Below are positions 6,844 through 14,737 of a stretch of DNA of 16,001 nucleotides, piece by piece. The stretch is from DASVDK01 sp036562265 [NCBI: Thermodesulfobacteriota bacterium] (GTDB taxonomy: Bacteria > DASVDK01). A program made the translations under genes and the position numbers. Every line of letters starts with the position of its first letter. Position 1 is the first letter of the stretch. The stretch spans positions 1 to 16,001 of the forward strand of contig DATCKS010000117.1 of the NCBI GenBank assembly GCA_036562265.1, given 5' to 3'. The notes beneath the pieces are model-generated. The model saw only the letters and a program-made list of their open reading frames with translations, was not told where the DNA came from and did no database searches.

Positions 6844-7584
6844 TCAGGGGCGGACGAACGAGGTCAGCTCGGCGGCGACGCGGCCGATGCGGACCTTGCT
6901 CTCCATCCTGACCGGTATGCGACGCTCGTCGTCGGTGAGCCAGACGACCACGTCACCCTTCTGCTGGAAGACGCCCTCGAACTTGAGCAGCGGCTTCACC
7001 ACGATCGCGTCGAAGGTCCCCGCCGGTACGGTCACCCGCTGCCGCCGCAGCACCTGCACATCCACCTCCCACCGCCGGCGTCCCTCGAACGCCTCGAGGG
7101 TGAAGGTGCGGCCGACCTCGAGCGGACGGACGCGCGCCTCGAAGAGGATCGAGAACGGGTCCTGCACCGGCGAGAGGAGCGGGAAGCGCTCGACCGGATC
7201 GCCCGCCCACTCCCGTCGGACCTCCTGCCGCGGCAGGTCGAACACGTAGCGGCGATCACGCACGCGCCGCCCCTCGCGGCCCCTGTGCGTGAAGAGCAGA
7301 CTGTAGCGCCCCTGGCAGTCCCAGAGGCTCTCGACCTCGACGCGGACCTCGTAGAACGCGTCGACGAACGCGTTGGAGCGAGCCGTGGCGACGAGCCGCA
7401 CCGCCGTGCGGTCCCGATGCGCCACCGGCGGCTCGACGGCGATGGTCGCCCGCCCGGCCGGGATGCCCATCCAGGCGATGTCGTAGTGGAGGGCCTCCCC
7501 GACCGCCACCGCGGCGCTCTCGACGCACCCCCACGCCGGGGCGGCCGCGGCGAGCCACGCCGCGAGGGCGAGCGCCGCTCTCAT
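6844..7584 (-). CDS. Secreted DUF3108 protein
   Basis: This 246-residue protein fits the DUF3108 family, whose biochemical role is not established. Residues 1-19 form a likely signal peptide (MRAALALAAWLAAAAPAWG). Cys20 could be a lipid-modified residue, but AWGC is a poor lipobox, so a soluble periplasmic product is about as likely. The mature part is predicted mostly beta: GEALHYDIAWMGIPAG (29-44), QDPFSILFEARVRPL (141-155) and a C-terminal GDVVVWLTDDERRIPVR (210-226), all typical of the family. ATG 7584 overlaps the lpxK stop as ATGA, so it is translationally coupled to lipid A genes. A periplasmic or outer membrane role in LPS or envelope assembly is inferred from context only. Confidence 0.8.
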   Translation of the reverse strand: MRAALALAAWLAAAAPAWGCVESAAVAVGEALHYDIAWMGIPAGRATIAVEPPVAHRDRTAVRLVATARSNAFVDAFYEVRVEVESLWDCQGRYSLLFTHRGREGRRVRDRRYVFDLPRQEVRREWAGDPVERFPLLSPVQDPFSILFEARVRPLEVGRTFTLEAFEGRRRWEVDVQVLRRQRVTVPAGTFDAIVVKPLLKFEGVFQQKGDVVVWLTDDERRIPVRMESKVRIGRVAAELTSFVRP

Positions 7585-8672
7585 CCGGCCGCGGCGAGCC
7601 GCGCCGCGCAGGCCGCGGCGAACCCGTCGGGGTCGTCCGGGTCGAGCGTCACCTCGAGGACCAGCGGCGTCACCGCGCCGAGGCGTGCGAGGTCGAGCTT
7701 CACCGCGTCCTTCTCCGTGGTGACGACCACGTCGGCCGCGGACGCCGCCTCGGCGATCCGCCGGTAGTCCGCCGGGCCGTAGGCGTGGTGGTCCGGGAAC
7801 GCCAGCGGCCTGACCTCGACCGCGCCGAGCTCGGCGAGCAGTTCGTGGAACGACGAGGGGTCCGCGAGCCCCGACAGCGCCACCACCCGCCGCCCGGCCA
7901 GCACGCCGCTCGCCTCGCCGAGAGGAGCCGCCGGGCCGCCGAGCGGGCCGATGGCCGTCGGGCGATAGCGGCTCTCGAAGACGGCGGCACGGGGGGCAAG
8001 CGCCCGAATCTGCCGCAAAAGCCCGTCCCTATTACCGGATTTCGGTACCTTCGTCAAGAGAATGACGTGCGCCCGGGCGAGCGCGGCGGGCGGCTCCCTG
8101 AGCGGGCCGGCCGGCAGGAGGCGCCCGGTTGCGAGCCCCGTGCGGGCGTCGACGAGGACGAGGTCGAGATCGCGGGCGAGGCGCCGGTGCTGGAAGCCGT
8201 CGTCGAGCACGAGCGTGTCGGCGCCGAACCGCTCGATGGCCAGGCGGCCGGCCGAGACGCGATCCGGGCAGACGACGACCGGCACCCCCGACCGGCGCGC
8301 GAGGAGCACCGGCTCGTCCCCCGCCTCCTCGACGCCGGCAAGCGGCGTCGGCCCGCCGTCGCCGACGACGAGCGGGACGCCGCGGCGTCCGGCCCCCCGC
8401 GCGTGGCGGCCGCCGTAGCCGCGCGACAGGATCGCCGGGCGCCGTCCCTGGCCGACGAGGAGGCGCGCGAGGTAGAGGGTGGTCGGCGTCTTGCCGGCCC
8501 CGCCGACGGCCAGGTTGCCGACGCTCGCCACCGCGGCCGGCAGCCGATGCGCCGGCAGGAGCCCCAGGTCGTAGGCGAGGCCGCGCAGGCGCACGGCAGC
8601 GCCGTAGAGGGCCGCCGCGGCGCCGAGGGCCAGGCGGGCGGGCGGCGATTCGCCGCGGGGGAGTCCGTTCAC
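7581..8672 (-). CDS. lpxK: LpxK, tetraacyldisaccharide 4'-kinase
   Basis: LpxK phosphorylates the 4' position of the lipid A disaccharide at the inner membrane. The 363-residue protein has an N-terminal amphipathic and hydrophobic stretch, a P-loop GNLAVGGAGKTP (52-63, Lys61 and Thr62), SRGYGG (83-88), the conserved VLDDGFQHR (155-163, Asp157/Asp158), FPDHHAY (292-298) and TTEKDAVKL (318-326). These are the standard LpxK motifs. GTG 8672 lies 10 bases after the waaA stop, with GAGG about 10 bases upstream. Bases 8010-8065 use codons unusually rich in A and T (AAA, AAT, AGG, GTA, TTG, encoding TKVPKSGNRDGLL), unlike the surroundings. The stop overlaps the next start as ATGA. Confidence 0.95.
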   Translation of the reverse strand: MNGLPRGESPPARLALGAAAALYGAAVRLRGLAYDLGLLPAHRLPAAVASVGNLAVGGAGKTPTTLYLARLLVGQGRRPAILSRGYGGRHARGAGRRGVPLVVGDGGPTPLAGVEEAGDEPVLLARRSGVPVVVCPDRVSAGRLAIERFGADTLVLDDGFQHRRLARDLDLVLVDARTGLATGRLLPAGPLREPPAALARAHVILLTKVPKSGNRDGLLRQIRALAPRAAVFESRYRPTAIGPLGGPAAPLGEASGVLAGRRVVALSGLADPSSFHELLAELGAVEVRPLAFPDHHAYGPADYRRIAEAASAADVVVTTEKDAVKLDLARLGAVTPLVLEVTLDPDDPDGFAAACAARLAAAG

Positions 8673-8682
8673 CGGCCGCGCC

Positions 8683-10005
8683 TCACGTCCCTCCGAGGGC
8701 CCGCTCCACGAGGGCGAGGGTTCGCGTCGTGGCGCCTCGCCCCGCCTCGACCACGCCCCGCGCGCGGGCGCCGAGGTCGGCCCGGCGGGCCGGGTCGGCC
8801 AGGAGCCCCAGCGCGGCCTCGGCGAGCGAGGCGGCGTCGGTCACCGGCAGCGCGCCGCCCGCCTCGGCGAGCGCGCGCGTGACCTCGCGGAAGTTGTGCA
8901 TGTGGGGGCCGTGGAGCGGCGCGCGGCCGTGGGCCGCCGGCTCGAGGAGGCTGTGGCCGCCGACCGGCACGAGGCTGCCGCCGACGAACACGACGTCCGC
9001 GATCCCGTAGAGGGTGGCCAGCTCCCCCATCGTGTCGACCAGCACCACGTCGGGCGGAGGCTCGCCGGGGGCGCCTGGCCGCTCGCTGCGGCGCCGCCAT
9101 CGCCACCCGCGCTCGTCGAGGAGCCGGCCCACCTCGCCGAGCCGCTCCGGGTGGCGCGGCGCCAGGATCAGCCGCAGGTCGGGCACGCGCGCGCGCATGC
9201 GGGCGAAGGCGTCGAGGACGACCGCCTCCTCGCCGCGGTGCGTCGAGCCGGCCACGAAGCGCGGCGTGGGCGGCAGCCCGAGCGCCGCCTCGAGCATCGC
9301 CGGCGTGACCGCCGCCCCGCCGGGCGCCGCGGCCGCCTGGTCGATCTTCAGGTTGCCGGTGACGACGGTCCGATCGGGCGGCGCGCCGAGGGCGACGAAT
9401 CGATCGGCGTCGGCCCGCGTCTGGGCGCCGACGAAGGCGAGCGAGCGGAGGCAGCGGGCGAGCAGCGGACGCACCCGGCGGTAGCGCCGGAAGGAGCGGT
9501 CCGAGAGGCGCCCGTTGACGACGCCGACCGGGATCCCGCGCCGCTCGGCCGCGAGGAGGAAGACCGGCCAGATCTCGGTCTCGAGCAGGAGGACGAGCCT
9601 CGGGCGGACCCCGTCGAGCGCCCGGCGCACCGGCCCGGCAAGGTCGAACGGGAAGTAGCAGACCGCCGCCGCCTCGCGCGCCCGCTCCCGCGCCGTCGCC
9701 TCGCCGGTCGGCGTCACGGTCGAGACCAGGAGCGGCAGGTCGGGCCGCGCGCCGTGGAGGGCGCTAAGGAGGGGAAGCGCCGCCACGGTTTCGCCGACCG
9801 AGACCGCGTGCACCCAGATCGGCCGCCGCTCCGCGAGCGCGAGGACCTCCGCCGGGTAGCGCCCCAGGCGCTGGCCGAAGCCGGGCCGGTACTTCCCGGT
9901 CGCGAGCATGCGGCCGACGAGCACCGGGCTCGCCAGGGCGACCAGGCCGAGGAGCCCCGCCTGGTAGAGGCCGAGGAGCGCCCGGTCGACGGCGGCCGCG
10001 CTCAC
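8683..10005 (-). CDS. waaA: WaaA (KdtA), Kdo transferase
   Basis: WaaA moves Kdo from CMP-Kdo to lipid IVA (or another lipid A precursor) at the cytoplasmic face of the inner membrane. The 440-residue GT30 protein has a hydrophobic N-terminal anchor (about residues 9-33), then WVHAVSVGE (64-72, Glu72 the expected catalytic residue), LLLETEIWP (139-147), VNGRLSDRSFRRY (163-175), VTGNLKID (215-222), APRHPER (282-288) and VGGSLVPVGGHSLLEP (341-356). All are characteristic of the family. How many Kdo residues it adds cannot be read from sequence. The presence of a Kdo hydroxylase downstream implies that at least one is later modified. The GTG start at 10005 overlaps the msbA stop as GTGA. Confidence 0.95.
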   Translation of the reverse strand: MSAAAVDRALLGLYQAGLLGLVALASPVLVGRMLATGKYRPGFGQRLGRYPAEVLALAERRPIWVHAVSVGETVAALPLLSALHGARPDLPLLVSTVTPTGEATARERAREAAAVCYFPFDLAGPVRRALDGVRPRLVLLLETEIWPVFLLAAERRGIPVGVVNGRLSDRSFRRYRRVRPLLARCLRSLAFVGAQTRADADRFVALGAPPDRTVVTGNLKIDQAAAAPGGAAVTPAMLEAALGLPPTPRFVAGSTHRGEEAVVLDAFARMRARVPDLRLILAPRHPERLGEVGRLLDERGWRWRRRSERPGAPGEPPPDVVLVDTMGELATLYGIADVVFVGGSLVPVGGHSLLEPAAHGRAPLHGPHMHNFREVTRALAEAGGALPVTDAASLAEAALGLLADPARRADLGARARGVVEAGRGATTRTLALVERALGGT

Positions 10006-11738
10006 GCCTCCGTCCCCTGGAACGCCATGTCGTGGAGCTTGCGGTAGGCGCCGCCCCGTGCGAGGAGCGCCGCGTGCGTGCCGATCTCGACCACGCGACC
10101 GCCGACCAGGACGACGATCCGATCGGCCCGGCGGACGGTGGAGAGCCGGTGCGCGATGACGAGCGTGGTGCGGCCAACCATGAGCCGCTCGAGCGCGGCC
10201 TGCACCTCGGCCTCGCTCTCGGTGTCGAGCGCCGAGGTCGCCTCGTCGAGGATGAGGATCGGCGCGTCCTTGAGGAGCGCGCGGGCGATGGCGATGCGCT
10301 GCCGTTCGCCGCCCGAGAGCTTGACGCCCCCCTCCCCGACCGGCGTCGCGTACCCCTGCGGAAGCCTGGAGATGAAGTCGTGGGCGTTGGCGGCCTTCGC
10401 CGCCTCGACGACCCTCGGGTGGTCGGGCGGCAACGGTTCCCTCGCGCCGTAGGCGATGTTGCCCCCCACCGTGTCGTTGAAGAGGAAGGTCTGCTGCGAC
10501 ACGATGCCGATCTGCCCGCGCAGGGACGCGAGCGTCAGGTCGCGGACGTCCACGCCGTCGATCGACACGCGGCCGCTCGTCACGTCGTAGAAACGGGGCA
10601 CGAGCGAGACGAGCGTCGACTTGCCGGCGCCGGACGGCCCCACGATCGCCACCATCTCGCCGGCGCGTACCGTGAAGTCGACGTCGCGGAGCACGTCGGC
10701 CGTCTCGTACCGGAAGCCGACCCGCTCGAACCGGATGCCGTCCCGGACCCTCGCGAGCGTCACCGCCCCCGGCTTCTCCCGGACGTCCGGCTCCTCGTCG
10801 AGGACCTCGAAGATCCGCTCCGCCGCCGCGATGCCGGCCTGGATGGCGGCGTTCGACTGGTTCAGCCGCTTCACCGGCTCGTAGAGGGAGAGGAGCGCCG
10901 TCATGAAGGCGAAGAAGGTGCCGGGCGTGGACGTCCCCTCGACGACGCGGGAACCGCCCAGGTAGACGACGCCGGCGATGCCGAGGGCCGCGAGGACCTC
11001 CATGACCGGCGACGAGAGGGCGCGGACCTTGACCTGCGACATGGCCAGGCGGTAGACGCGTCGGTTCTCGGCGCTGAAGCGGGCGTACTCGCGCGCCTCC
11101 TGGCCGAAGGCCCGCACGACGCCGGCGCCGGCGAGGGTCTCCTGGAGGATGCCGGTCAGGTCGCCGATCGAGGTCTGGCTCTGGCGCGACAGCCGGCGCA
11201 GCCGCCGGCCGAACCGCACGATCGCCCAGACGGCGACCGGGAAGACGAGCGCGGCCAGGCCGGCCAGGCCGGGGTCGAGGTAGACCGCCACGGCGACGAG
11301 GCCGACGATGCCGAGCCCGTCGCGGACGACCGAGGCGAACGCGTCGGTCACGGCCGCCTGCACGAGCGCGACGTCGTTGGTCACCCGCGACATCAGGGTG
11401 CCGGTCTGGGAGCGGGCGAAGAAGGCCGCCGTCTGGGCCATGAGGTGCGCGTAGAGCCGGTTCCTGATGTCGGTCACGACGCGCTGCCCCACCCCCGCCA
11501 TGAGGACCGCCTGCCCGTAGGCGAAGAGGCCCTTGACGACGTACAGCGCGACGATGAGGAGCGGCAGCAGGACGAGCATCTGCCGGTCCTTGCGGACGAA
11601 GACGTCGTCGACGACCGGCTTCATCAGGTACGCCGTCGCGGCCGTGGCGGCCGCGAAGCCGGCCATGCAGACGAGCCCGGCCACGAGCCGCATGGCGTAG
11701 GGCCGGACGAACGCGAGGAGCCGAAGGTAGAGGTTCAC
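10002..11738 (-). CDS. msbA: MsbA, lipid A-core flippase (ABC transporter)
   Basis: MsbA is a homodimeric inner membrane exporter that flips core-lipid A from the cytoplasmic to the periplasmic leaflet using ATP. The 578-residue half-transporter has an N-terminal membrane domain to about residue 310 with hydrophobic segments near 13-38, 54-80, 140-175 and 243-285. The nucleotide-binding domain shows Walker A GPSGAGKST (367-375), Q-loop Gln415/416, signature LSGGERQ (474-480), Walker B ILILDE (494-499) and H-loop His530. The length matches MsbA (about 580). GTG 11738 overlaps the lpxB stop as GTGA. Its place between lpxB and waaA strongly favours LPS export over drug export, since multidrug homologues share the same fold. 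Confidence 0.93.
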   Translation of the reverse strand: MNLYLRLLAFVRPYAMRLVAGLVCMAGFAAATAATAYLMKPVVDDVFVRKDRQMLVLLPLLIVALYVVKGLFAYGQAVLMAGVGQRVVTDIRNRLYAHLMAQTAAFFARSQTGTLMSRVTNDVALVQAAVTDAFASVVRDGLGIVGLVAVAVYLDPGLAGLAALVFPVAVWAIVRFGRRLRRLSRQSQTSIGDLTGILQETLAGAGVVRAFGQEAREYARFSAENRRVYRLAMSQVKVRALSSPVMEVLAALGIAGVVYLGGSRVVEGTSTPGTFFAFMTALLSLYEPVKRLNQSNAAIQAGIAAAERIFEVLDEEPDVREKPGAVTLARVRDGIRFERVGFRYETADVLRDVDFTVRAGEMVAIVGPSGAGKSTLVSLVPRFYDVTSGRVSIDGVDVRDLTLASLRGQIGIVSQQTFLFNDTVGGNIAYGAREPLPPDHPRVVEAAKAANAHDFISRLPQGYATPVGEGGVKLSGGERQRIAIARALLKDAPILILDEATSALDTESEAEVQAALERLMVGRTTLVIAHRLSTVRRADRIVVLVGGRVVEIGTHAALLARGGAYRKLHDMAFQGTEA

Positions 11739-13003
11739 GGGCGCGGCTTCCCGCCCACCTCCGCCCTCGCCGGCGAAGGTGGTGACGCGTGTCCCGGCAA
11801 CGGCGACGGCCCGCCCGGCAGCGTCGAGGAGGGCCCCTCGCCCAGCATCCGCATGAGCAGCGCCGCCGCGCGCGCCGAGGCCCCCGGGGCGCCGAGCCGC
11901 GCGCGCACCTCGGCGAGGCCCGCCTCGACGGCCGCCCGGTGCGCCGGGTCGTCGAGGAGCGCCGTCACCTCCGCCGCGATCGCCTCCGGGGTGACCGCCC
12001 CCTGGATCAACTCGCGCACGACGTGGCGCCCGGCGACGAGGTTCACCAGGCCGATGGCCGGCACGCGGACGAGGAGGCGGCCTACGAGGTAGGTGAGCGC
12101 GCGAACCTTGTAGACGATGACCATCGGCGTGCCGCAGAGCGCCGTCTCGAGCGTCGCCGTCCCCGAGGCGGTGACCGCCGCGTCGGCGGCCGCCAGGGCG
12201 CGCGAGGCGGCGGCGGGGCCGCCGGCCTCCGCCCGGCCCTCGACGAGCGTCACCGGCACCCCCGACCGCGCGACGATCGGCTCGACGAGCGCGCGCGGCA
12301 CGGTGGAGGCGAGCGGCAGGACGAAGTGGAGCGGCGGGCGCCCCTCGCGCGCCCGGCTCGCCACGAGCCTGGCAGCCGCCTCGAGCATGACCGGCAGCAG
12401 CGTGGTCACCTCGAAGCGCCGGCTCCCCGGCAAGAGGGCCACCGTGGTGCGGTCCGGATCGAGGCCGAGCGCGGCGCGCCCCTCGCGCCGCCCGCCCGAG
12501 GGGCGCGGCGCGTCGAGCAAGGGGTGTCCCACGTAGGTGACCGGCACGCCGTGCGCCTCGTAGAAGGGCGCCTCGAACGGGAGGACGACCGCCATGTGGT
12601 CGGTGTCGCGCCTGATGCGCCGGATGCGCCCGCGACGCCAGGCCCAGACCGTGGGACTCACGTACCGGAGCACCCTGAGGCCGCGCCGCCTGGCCGCACG
12701 GGCGAGGCGGGCGTTGAACTCCTGATAGTCGATCAGCACGGCGGCGTCGGTCTCGGCGAGCAGCGCCTTCATGGCCCGGTAGGCCCGCCCGATCGCGGGG
12801 AGGTGGCGGACCACCTCGACCAGCCCCATCACGGCCAGCCCCTCGGCGTCGACCCGGACGTCGACGCCGGCGGCGCGCATCCCCGCGCCCCCCATCCCGA
12901 CGAACGTCGCGGTGCCGCCCGCGTCGCGGTAGGCGCGAACCAGCCCGGCGCCGAGGTCGTCCCCCGACGCCTCGCCCGCCACGATCAGGACCCGTCTAGG
13001 CAT
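11735..13003 (-). CDS. lpxB: LpxB, lipid-A-disaccharide synthase
   Basis: LpxB joins 2,3-diacyl-glucosamine-1-phosphate to UDP-2,3-diacyl-glucosamine, giving the lipid A disaccharide at the inner membrane surface. The 422-residue GT19 protein shows GEASGD (10-15), RYVSPTVWAWR (113-123), LPGSR (191-195), SGTATLE (280-286) and NLVAGR (321-326, Asn321 matching the functional Asn316 of E. coli). The usual IDAPDFN reads IDYQEFN; the essential first Asp is kept (Asp92), the second is Glu. From about residue 390 the protein ends in a Pro/Ser/Gly-rich tail that is not typical. ATG 13003 is chosen because RRVLIVAGEASGD must be N-terminal; it overlaps the upstream stop by 8 bases. An upstream in-frame codon at 13057 would add 18 unlikely residues. 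Confidence 0.95.
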   Translation of the reverse strand: MPRRVLIVAGEASGDDLGAGLVRAYRDAGGTATFVGMGGAGMRAAGVDVRVDAEGLAVMGLVEVVRHLPAIGRAYRAMKALLAETDAAVLIDYQEFNARLARAARRRGLRVLRYVSPTVWAWRRGRIRRIRRDTDHMAVVLPFEAPFYEAHGVPVTYVGHPLLDAPRPSGGRREGRAALGLDPDRTTVALLPGSRRFEVTTLLPVMLEAAARLVASRAREGRPPLHFVLPLASTVPRALVEPIVARSGVPVTLVEGRAEAGGPAAASRALAAADAAVTASGTATLETALCGTPMVIVYKVRALTYLVGRLLVRVPAIGLVNLVAGRHVVRELIQGAVTPEAIAAEVTALLDDPAHRAAVEAGLAEVRARLGAPGASARAAALLMRMLGEGPSSTLPGGPSPLPGHASPPSPARAEVGGKPRP

Positions 13004-13964
13004 AGCGCCGCATGGCGTCGACGATCCGCTCGGCCACCTCGAGCGCCCTGAGCCCATCCTCGCCCGACACCGGCGGCCGCCCGCGTGTGCGTACGGCCGC
13101 CACGAAGGCCGCCACCTCGTCGGCCAGCGCGTCGCGCCGTGGCAGCGTCCGCTGCTCGCCGACGATCTCCGGCAGGTCGTTCGGTCCCTCGGGAGGCAGC
13201 CTCCGCACGAGCGTCAGGTGCTGCGCCTGGTAGTCGACCGACACGTAGAGGTCCCTCTGGAAGAACCGGATCTTGCGCATCCGCTCCCGCGAGACCCGCG
13301 ACGCCGTGACGTTCGCCACGCAGCCGTTGCCGAACTCGAGCCTCGCGTTGGCGATGTCGACCGTCCGCGCGATCACCGGCACGCCGACGGCCCGCACCTC
13401 GACGAGCGGGGCGTGGACGAAGGTGAGCACGACGTCGAGGTCGTGGATCATGAGGTCGCGCACGACGTCGACGTCGGTCCCCCGCTCGCTGAACACCCCG
13501 AGCCGGTGCACCTCGACGAACATCGGCTCGTCGAGGATCTCGCCGAGCGCCGCGACCGCGGGGTTGAAGCGCTCGAGGTGCCCCACGGCCAGGACCCGGC
13601 CGCCTCGGGCCGCCCGCGCGATGAGGTCGCGCGCCTCGTCGGTGGTCGTCGTCATCGGCTTCTCGATGAGCACGTCCACCCCCGCCTCGAGGCAGCGGGC
13701 CGCCACCGCGTGGTGGAGGTGCGTCGGCACGGCCACCGACGCGGCGTCGATCTCGCCCAGGACCTCGTCGAGGTCGGCCGTCACCCGTACGTCCGCCGCG
13801 GACGGTCCGGCCTTCCTCGCCCGCTCGGCCGCGCGGCCGGCGCGCGCCGTGTCGGGATCGACGAGCGCGACGAGGCGAACGTCCGGCAACGCCGCGTACT
13901 TCTCGGCGTGGAAGGCGCCGAGGTACCCCGCGCCGACGACCGCGACGCGGAGCGGATCGGTCAC
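12996..13964 (-). CDS. Gfo/Idh/MocA-family NAD(P)-dependent oxidoreductase
   Basis: This is a 322-residue sugar oxidoreductase of the Gfo/Idh/MocA family. Seen directly: an N-terminal Rossmann motif VVGAGYLGAFHA (residues 9-20), the family signature EKP at 101-103 (Lys102 is the usual active-site lysine), GHLERFNPA at 128-136, and a second conserved region with His174 and Asp175 in LMIHDLD. The GTG start at 13964 overlaps the lpxA stop as GTGA and puts the Rossmann strand at the N-terminus. Its place between lpxA and lpxB recalls GnnA of Acidithiobacillus ferrooxidans, which oxidises the 3-OH of UDP-GlcNAc for 3-amino lipid A, but the aminotransferase partner GnnB is not in the window. The real substrate is unknown. 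It may act on a nucleotide sugar of lipid A or of the core. Sure of the family, unsure of the reaction. Confidence 0.85.
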   Translation of the reverse strand: MTDPLRVAVVGAGYLGAFHAEKYAALPDVRLVALVDPDTARAGRAAERARKAGPSAADVRVTADLDEVLGEIDAASVAVPTHLHHAVAARCLEAGVDVLIEKPMTTTTDEARDLIARAARGGRVLAVGHLERFNPAVAALGEILDEPMFVEVHRLGVFSERGTDVDVVRDLMIHDLDVVLTFVHAPLVEVRAVGVPVIARTVDIANARLEFGNGCVANVTASRVSRERMRKIRFFQRDLYVSVDYQAQHLTLVRRLPPEGPNDLPEIVGEQRTLPRRDALADEVAAFVAAVRTRGRPPVSGEDGLRALEVAERIVDAMRRYA

Positions 13965-14737
13965 CGGCAGACCCCGATCTTCGAGCCCTCGATGAACTCC
14001 ACCAGGCGTACGACCTCCGGCACGTCCCCGAGTTCGGCCCTCACCTGCTCGAGCGCCTTTGCGAGGGTCGTGCCGCTGCGGAAGATCGTCTGGTACGCGC
14101 GCTTGAGCGCGCGGATCGTCTCCTCCGAGAAGCCGCGCCGCTTGAGGCCGACCAGGTTGAGCCCCCGGTTCGAGGCCGGGACGCCCGACACGAGCATGTA
14201 GGGCGCCACGTCCTGGTTCACCCCCGACGTGCCGCCGATGAAGCTGTGGGCGCCGAGCCGCGCGAACTGCTGGACCGCGGCGAGGCCCCCCAGGATCACG
14301 TAATCCTCGACCGTGACGTGGCCGGCCAGCGTGGCGGCGTTGGCGAGGATCACGTTGTCGCCGAGCACGCAGTCGTGCGCCACGTGCGAGTAGGCCATGA
14401 GCAGGCAGCGGCGGCCGACCACGGTCTTGCCGATGCCGCCGGCGGTGCCGCGGTTGAGCGTCGCCGCCTCGCGGACGACCGTCTCGTCGCCCACCTCGAG
14501 CCACGTCTCCTCGCCCCTGTACTTGAGGTCCTGCGGCGCTCCCCCGAGCACCGCGAAGGGATGGATGCGGCAACGCCGGCCGATGCGGGTCCACCGCTCG
14601 ACGACGGCGTGCGGCATGAGGACCGTGCCGTCGCCGATGATGACGTCCGGGCCGACGATCGCGTAGGGACCGATCTCGACGTCGCGGCCGATCTCGGCCC
14701 TCCCGTCGATCACCGCCGTCGGGTGGATGGCGCTCAC
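13961..14737 (-). CDS. lpxA: LpxA, UDP-GlcNAc O-acyltransferase
   Basis: LpxA starts lipid A synthesis by moving a 3-hydroxyacyl chain from ACP to the 3-OH of UDP-GlcNAc. The 258 residues match the family's length: hexapeptide-repeat beta-helix to about residue 185, then a helical C-terminal domain with GLKRRGFS (residues 197-204). The catalytic His is His121 in SHVAHDC, with His118 beside it. A Gly-Gly pair (168-169) lies where Escherichia coli has Gly172-Gly173; Gly at the 173 position is linked to long (C14-like) hydroxyacyl chains. One oddity: the usual His of AVHQF (His160 in E. coli) is Gln156 here. GTG 14737 is preferred because it follows a good ribosome binding site and gives the standard IHPTA N-terminus. 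The stop overlaps the next gene as GTGA. Confidence 0.95.
   Translation of the reverse strand: MSAIHPTAVIDGRAEIGRDVEIGPYAIVGPDVIIGDGTVLMPHAVVERWTRIGRRCRIHPFAVLGGAPQDLKYRGEETWLEVGDETVVREAATLNRGTAGGIGKTVVGRRCLLMAYSHVAHDCVLGDNVILANAATLAGHVTVEDYVILGGLAAVQQFARLGAHSFIGGTSGVNQDVAPYMLVSGVPASNRGLNLVGLKRRGFSEETIRALKRAYQTIFRSGTTLAKALEQVRAELGDVPEVVRLVEFIEGSKIGVCR

Noticed and set aside
10032-12092. A 686-codon open frame on the plus strand
   Set aside because: It runs antisense to msbA and the lpxB end, and its sequence is the low-complexity Arg/Asp/Glu/Val pattern typical of shadow frames in GC-rich DNA. No domain could be seen.
12996-13964. Firm call of GnnA
   Set aside because: Position and family fit, but there is no GnnB partner in the window and family members act on many sugars. 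A gene symbol would overstate what is seen.
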